This document shows, in pieces, positions 60,806 to 64,000 of a stretch of DNA of 64,000 nucleotides. Under the pieces are notes generated by a model. That model had not been told where the DNA came from. It ran no database searches and saw only the letters and a program-made list of their open reading frames with translations. Location: positions 49,023,158 through 49,087,157 of the forward strand of contig NC_089224.1 in the NCBI RefSeq assembly GCF_963924675.1. Direction: 5' to 3'. Every line of letters begins with the position of its first letter. Within the stretch, counting starts at the first letter, position 1. The stretch is from Phocoena phocoena. Taxonomy: Eukaryota > Chordata > Mammalia > Artiodactyla > Phocoenidae. Both the position numbers and the translations under genes were made by a program.

Positions 60806-62798
60806 CTGATAGGTAAGAGACGCTCCAACTTAAAGTATTGTTAAGTCACTAAATATTTTCAATGCATCAATTTTCAAAGTAAAATATTCTGAAAGTATAA
60901 TGTATTCACATGTGCAACTGATTATTCAGTTAAAATCATGATTCGGTTTGCAAAAAATGGGCTTTTCAAAAAGGGAAGGATTTGGAAAACATTTGTTGAA
61001 ATTTACTGTATGCCAAGTATCAGGCTAGGTATTTCGCATAGGTTGTCATAGTGTTTTACGTGAATTTACAAGAGTTCGATGTAGCTTAAAGCATAAAATT
61101 CAGGTGGTTTGGGCTCTACTTGGGTAAGTCACTCAACTCTTTAGACCTCTGAAAGATGCAGGCGGGGATCAGTCCAAATAAGCTCGATCTATAATTAAAT
61201 CTAGTAAATATATCCAGGTGTGTGCACTGAGTCTTCACAGAACAGTGTGTTTTTTTTCCAGGACGACTTCCATTTAAGGTTGTGTGGTATGCATATTTTG
61301 GTGCTTGGCATCCCTGGCTCCAAACTGCATCTGCCCAGAGGCCAGGGTGCCATTTCTTCACAGAAATGTGCTAGCTACTCTTTGGGACTAACAAGAGAGA
61401 TTCTTTTCTAATTAATATACTCAAAGGGGACAACTTTTTCCAATTTGTATACTCAAAGGGGGTTCTTTTTTCTAATCTGTAAGCCCAGCAAGGGCATCTT
61501 TTAAGACCACACAAAGGCAGTGATGCTGTCTTCCAGAATATGTATCTGGAACACACACACGTATACACACATATACACATGAGGGATTTTGCTAAGTCTG
61601 TTTGTTTTAAAACTTTTAGGAAACAGAGGAGGACTCTACCTTAATTTTTTGTTAGGTTTCTTTTTATCAATCAAATTTTAATTAAATGTCCATAATAAGA
61701 TACAGTTAACACCCTTGCCTCAGATACTATTATTTCCTGTGTGTCTTATATTTGATACTGTATTTCATAATGCTTTTGTACTTCAAAGTTCAGAATTCAC
61801 AGACACTGTGGCATAGGTGCTGAAAATAGGAAACTGATAATTCACTATCCTATTCACCCATAGGATGAAAATAATCTCTGCAGGACTCCTTTGACCTCTT
61901 TTCTAAGAATTCTTAGCAGTTTAAAAACTTTTACAAGTTGTAGATCTGCTCTATTCCAGAAATTTTTTGAGAAACTGATGGGGGAGGGGTGCTGAAGGAT
62001 GTTCTCATACAAACATTTAAGTCTATCATTTTATTTAGTCATTGAGCAAATATTTATGGGGAAGCTAAGAGTACCATCATCTCTTTAATCTTTCTAAACA
62101 ATAAAAAATCTAATATTTATGTATTAAAGTTCAGAGACTTCACAATAGAACAGGATTGAGTATCCTCCACAGGTTTCACGGAAGACTGTGTATGAGATTC
62201 TGCTGTTTATGAGGCAATAACTATCAAAAATGCAGTGCCCTCCTCAGGAGGTACAGAAATGCTACTGAAGACCTATATGTATATGCACATAAATTCACTC
62301 AGATGGGAGTATTTTCCCCACTTTAAAGCAATAAATATCTTTTTCTATAACTTGATCAACAATAACTTTGCATTTAGCTAGAAAAGCCAATATATTCACT
62401 ACATTAAAAAATCTCATGTAGGACGAAAAATCCTCAAATCAATCCTGACCCAGCTAACTAAATCCATTCAAACAGGCTTAATTAAAAATACTAGCTTAAA
62501 AGATATATGATGAACTATAGAAAATGGAAGAGACAGGAAAGGATAACTGACTTGAATAACAAGCAAGCAGTTCTAAAGGTTATGTGTACTGGCTTACTTC
62601 TGTGTTACATAGTTAAATTTCTCTAAAGGTTTTTTGAGTTGGTTAATACTTTTGATATATCTTTCATTGGTACACTGATATTCTTGCCTTCATTAATATT
62701 ACCTTAAAGATGAAATTCTAAGAATTATAAAACAAAAATATGTACTTACATTCAATGTGTAACAAGCCCATTATTAATAAATATTTAAGTGAACTTAC
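60806..62798 (-). other. CNTLN: CNTLN intron after the L1
   Basis: No exon recognised. It includes possible MIR scraps near 60990-61200 and three diverged units of about 36 bp with tatactcaaagggg at 61400-61500. The last two thirds are unassigned. Confidence 0.4.
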
Positions 62799-62984
62799 TT
62801 CTTCATCTTCTGTGTCCAATATTTCCTCTAGATCTGACCGTGAAATGTTCAGGATAGATGCTGCCAAGGTCTGGGCTTTATGGGTTGAGGTTTTACAAGC
62901 ATCCCTGTTTTTCTGCACCTTTTTAAGTTCTCTGATTTGTCGCCTTATTGAATGGACATCATTTTGTAACTCTCTGACCAAAGC
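62799..62984 (-). CDS. CNTLN: Centlein, third-from-last coding exon
   Basis: A 186-bp exon (62 codons, phase 0). The acceptor is atgttgcag just above 62984, and the donor is GAA|GTAAGT at 62793-62798. The peptide starts ALVRELQNDVHSIRRQIREL, holds KTSTHKAQTLAASILNISRS and ends DTEDEE. This is a basic coiled-coil segment followed by a Ser-rich and acidic one. The text matches my memory of centlein near its C-terminus. The frame stays open past the donor for 29 codons and past the acceptor for two, but those parts are intronic. Confidence 0.87.
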
Positions 62985-63710
62985 CTGCAACATATTGGAA
63001 AGAATGTGGGCTCATATGGAAGTCATAAATGAAGAAAAAGCAGTCATAACATAAAAATGTGAAGATACTAGCAAATAATTTTTTAATAGGATTACTCTGA
63101 TTTTATTTATATTGGAACATAATGGATTGCTCTTTACTTATTGTCAGAATGCAATAAAAGCTCTCGCAAATGACCACTTAACCAACTTGCTGGATTAACC
63201 AAATCTCTCCAATCCGTCTTTCAGATTTGCAACTGTTATCTTGGATGGTGAATACTTGTAGCAGGCAGGCTACTTAGCATCATGCCAGAGCACAACTACT
63301 CCCACCAGTTGAGCTGATGCCAATTGTCAGATCTATTTATTCCTAAGTGTGTATATTTGTTGTAACAGGTTAGTTACATAATTAATTATTACATAAATAA
63401 TGAAATATAACTGCATAAAGAGGGTTGTTCCTATTTTATTAAAACTGGATTAGAAATCTTTGGAAGGATTTGATAAAGCCAGGTGGGTAAAAGTGCAATT
63501 AAATTATGTGTAGACAAGACAACAATAAAGGATTGACAAAAATCATAAAAGTCTAGGCTTGCTTCCACAAGAGTCTCTAATTTCTCCCTTTGAGAATACA
63601 TGCCTATGTGTGCATAAGGAAAAGGTAACTCTTACCCTGGGTAGACAGAGCTCTGGAGCCTGATGCCTGGCTTTGTGGGCTGAGAGCAGGCTAGCTAGAT
63701 GTTTGGGTTG
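62985..63710 (-). other. CNTLN: CNTLN intron, unassigned
   Basis: Intron upstream of the exon in gene direction. No further exon found before the window edge. Confidence 0.45.
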
Positions 63711-63714
63711 TTCT

Positions 63715-63960
63715 CAATCTTTTGCCAGCTTAAGCAATGTTGCAATAAATAATGGTGCTCGTATATACATTTTGCATCCCTAGGATATATCCCTAGAAGT
63801 GAAATTGCTGGACCAAAGGGTGTGTATAACTGTAATTTTGAAAGCTGTTTAATTCTCCCTCTCTCCAAGATCATATCAATTTACACCTACACAAAGAACA
63901 TAGGAAAATACTTGTTTCTCCATACCACTGGCAAAACACCAATCTGGTTTTTCAGTGTAG
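63715..63960 (-). mobile_element. Old L1 ORF2 fragment, reverse orientation
   Basis: The landmarks gttgcaataaataatggtgc, atatccctagaagtgaaatt and gctggaccaaagggtgtgta match antisense L1M sequence. Confidence 0.65.
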
Positions 63961-64000
63961 TTTGTTTCTTTCACTATATTATAAAGTTTCATTTCTCTTA

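Noticed and set aside
62718..62798. Extension of the CNTLN exon beyond the splice donor
   Set aside because: The open frame continues into the intron by chance. The GTAAGT donor and the phase-0 match with the next exon place the end at 62799.

Overview
This is nuclear DNA from a mammal, most probably a cetacean. It is AT-rich and dominated by retrotransposons. It carries at least eleven copies of a tRNA-derived SINE of the CHR type (head begins gcttccctggtggcgc, A-rich tail after gcgtaccgc). I recognise this SINE from whales and their even-toed relatives. L1 copies share one 3' end (ccaataaagatgtt plus poly A). No prokaryotic or organellar signals are present, and no complete host gene lies in the window.

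The only host gene found is the 3' end of a minus-strand gene that I identify as CNTLN (centlein, a centrosome and centriole-linker protein). Three consecutive phase-0 coding exons are visible: 62799-62984 (62 codons), 52578-52655 (26 codons) and the terminal exon 40390-40491 (33 codons plus stop). All three have consensus splice sites. Introns of about 12.1 kb and 10.1 kb separate them. Everything below about 39.8 kb is intergenic and lies downstream of the gene.

Region by region. 0-9 kb holds a solo LTR with a 5-bp duplication, MIR fragments, four CHR SINEs, an MLT1-type LTR and a long fossil repeat. 9-15 kb holds fossil L1 remnants, one interrupted by a SINE. 15-17.3 kb holds decayed ERVL-type pol sequence. 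17.5-22.5 kb is an L1-in-L1 nest with a SINE and an inverted L1 fragment. 23-29 kb holds L1 debris, a MaLR LTR, a class I solo LTR with a 4-bp duplication inside an L1, and an ERVL/MaLR LTR with internal sequence. 29.6-36.1 kb is a full-length but dead L1 on the minus strand. 36-39.3 kb holds old L1, five SINEs or LTRs and a hAT-like DNA element. 39.8-64 kb is the CNTLN 3' end and its introns.

The standout is the L1 at 53148-60792. It is full length (7,645 bp), has a perfect 13-bp target duplication, a poly A tail and intact ORF1 (297 codons) and ORF2 (1,272-1,284 codons). All endonuclease, reverse transcriptase and Cys/His key residues I could check are present. It lies in a CNTLN intron, antisense to the gene, 492 bp upstream of the penultimate exon. 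Its 5' UTR has a YY1-like site at +13, a 38-bp GC-rich tandem repeat, a 271-bp duplication and antisense ORFs. The antisense ORFs are recognisable at the same places in the older full-length L1 of this window, which gives an ORF0-like candidate worth testing.
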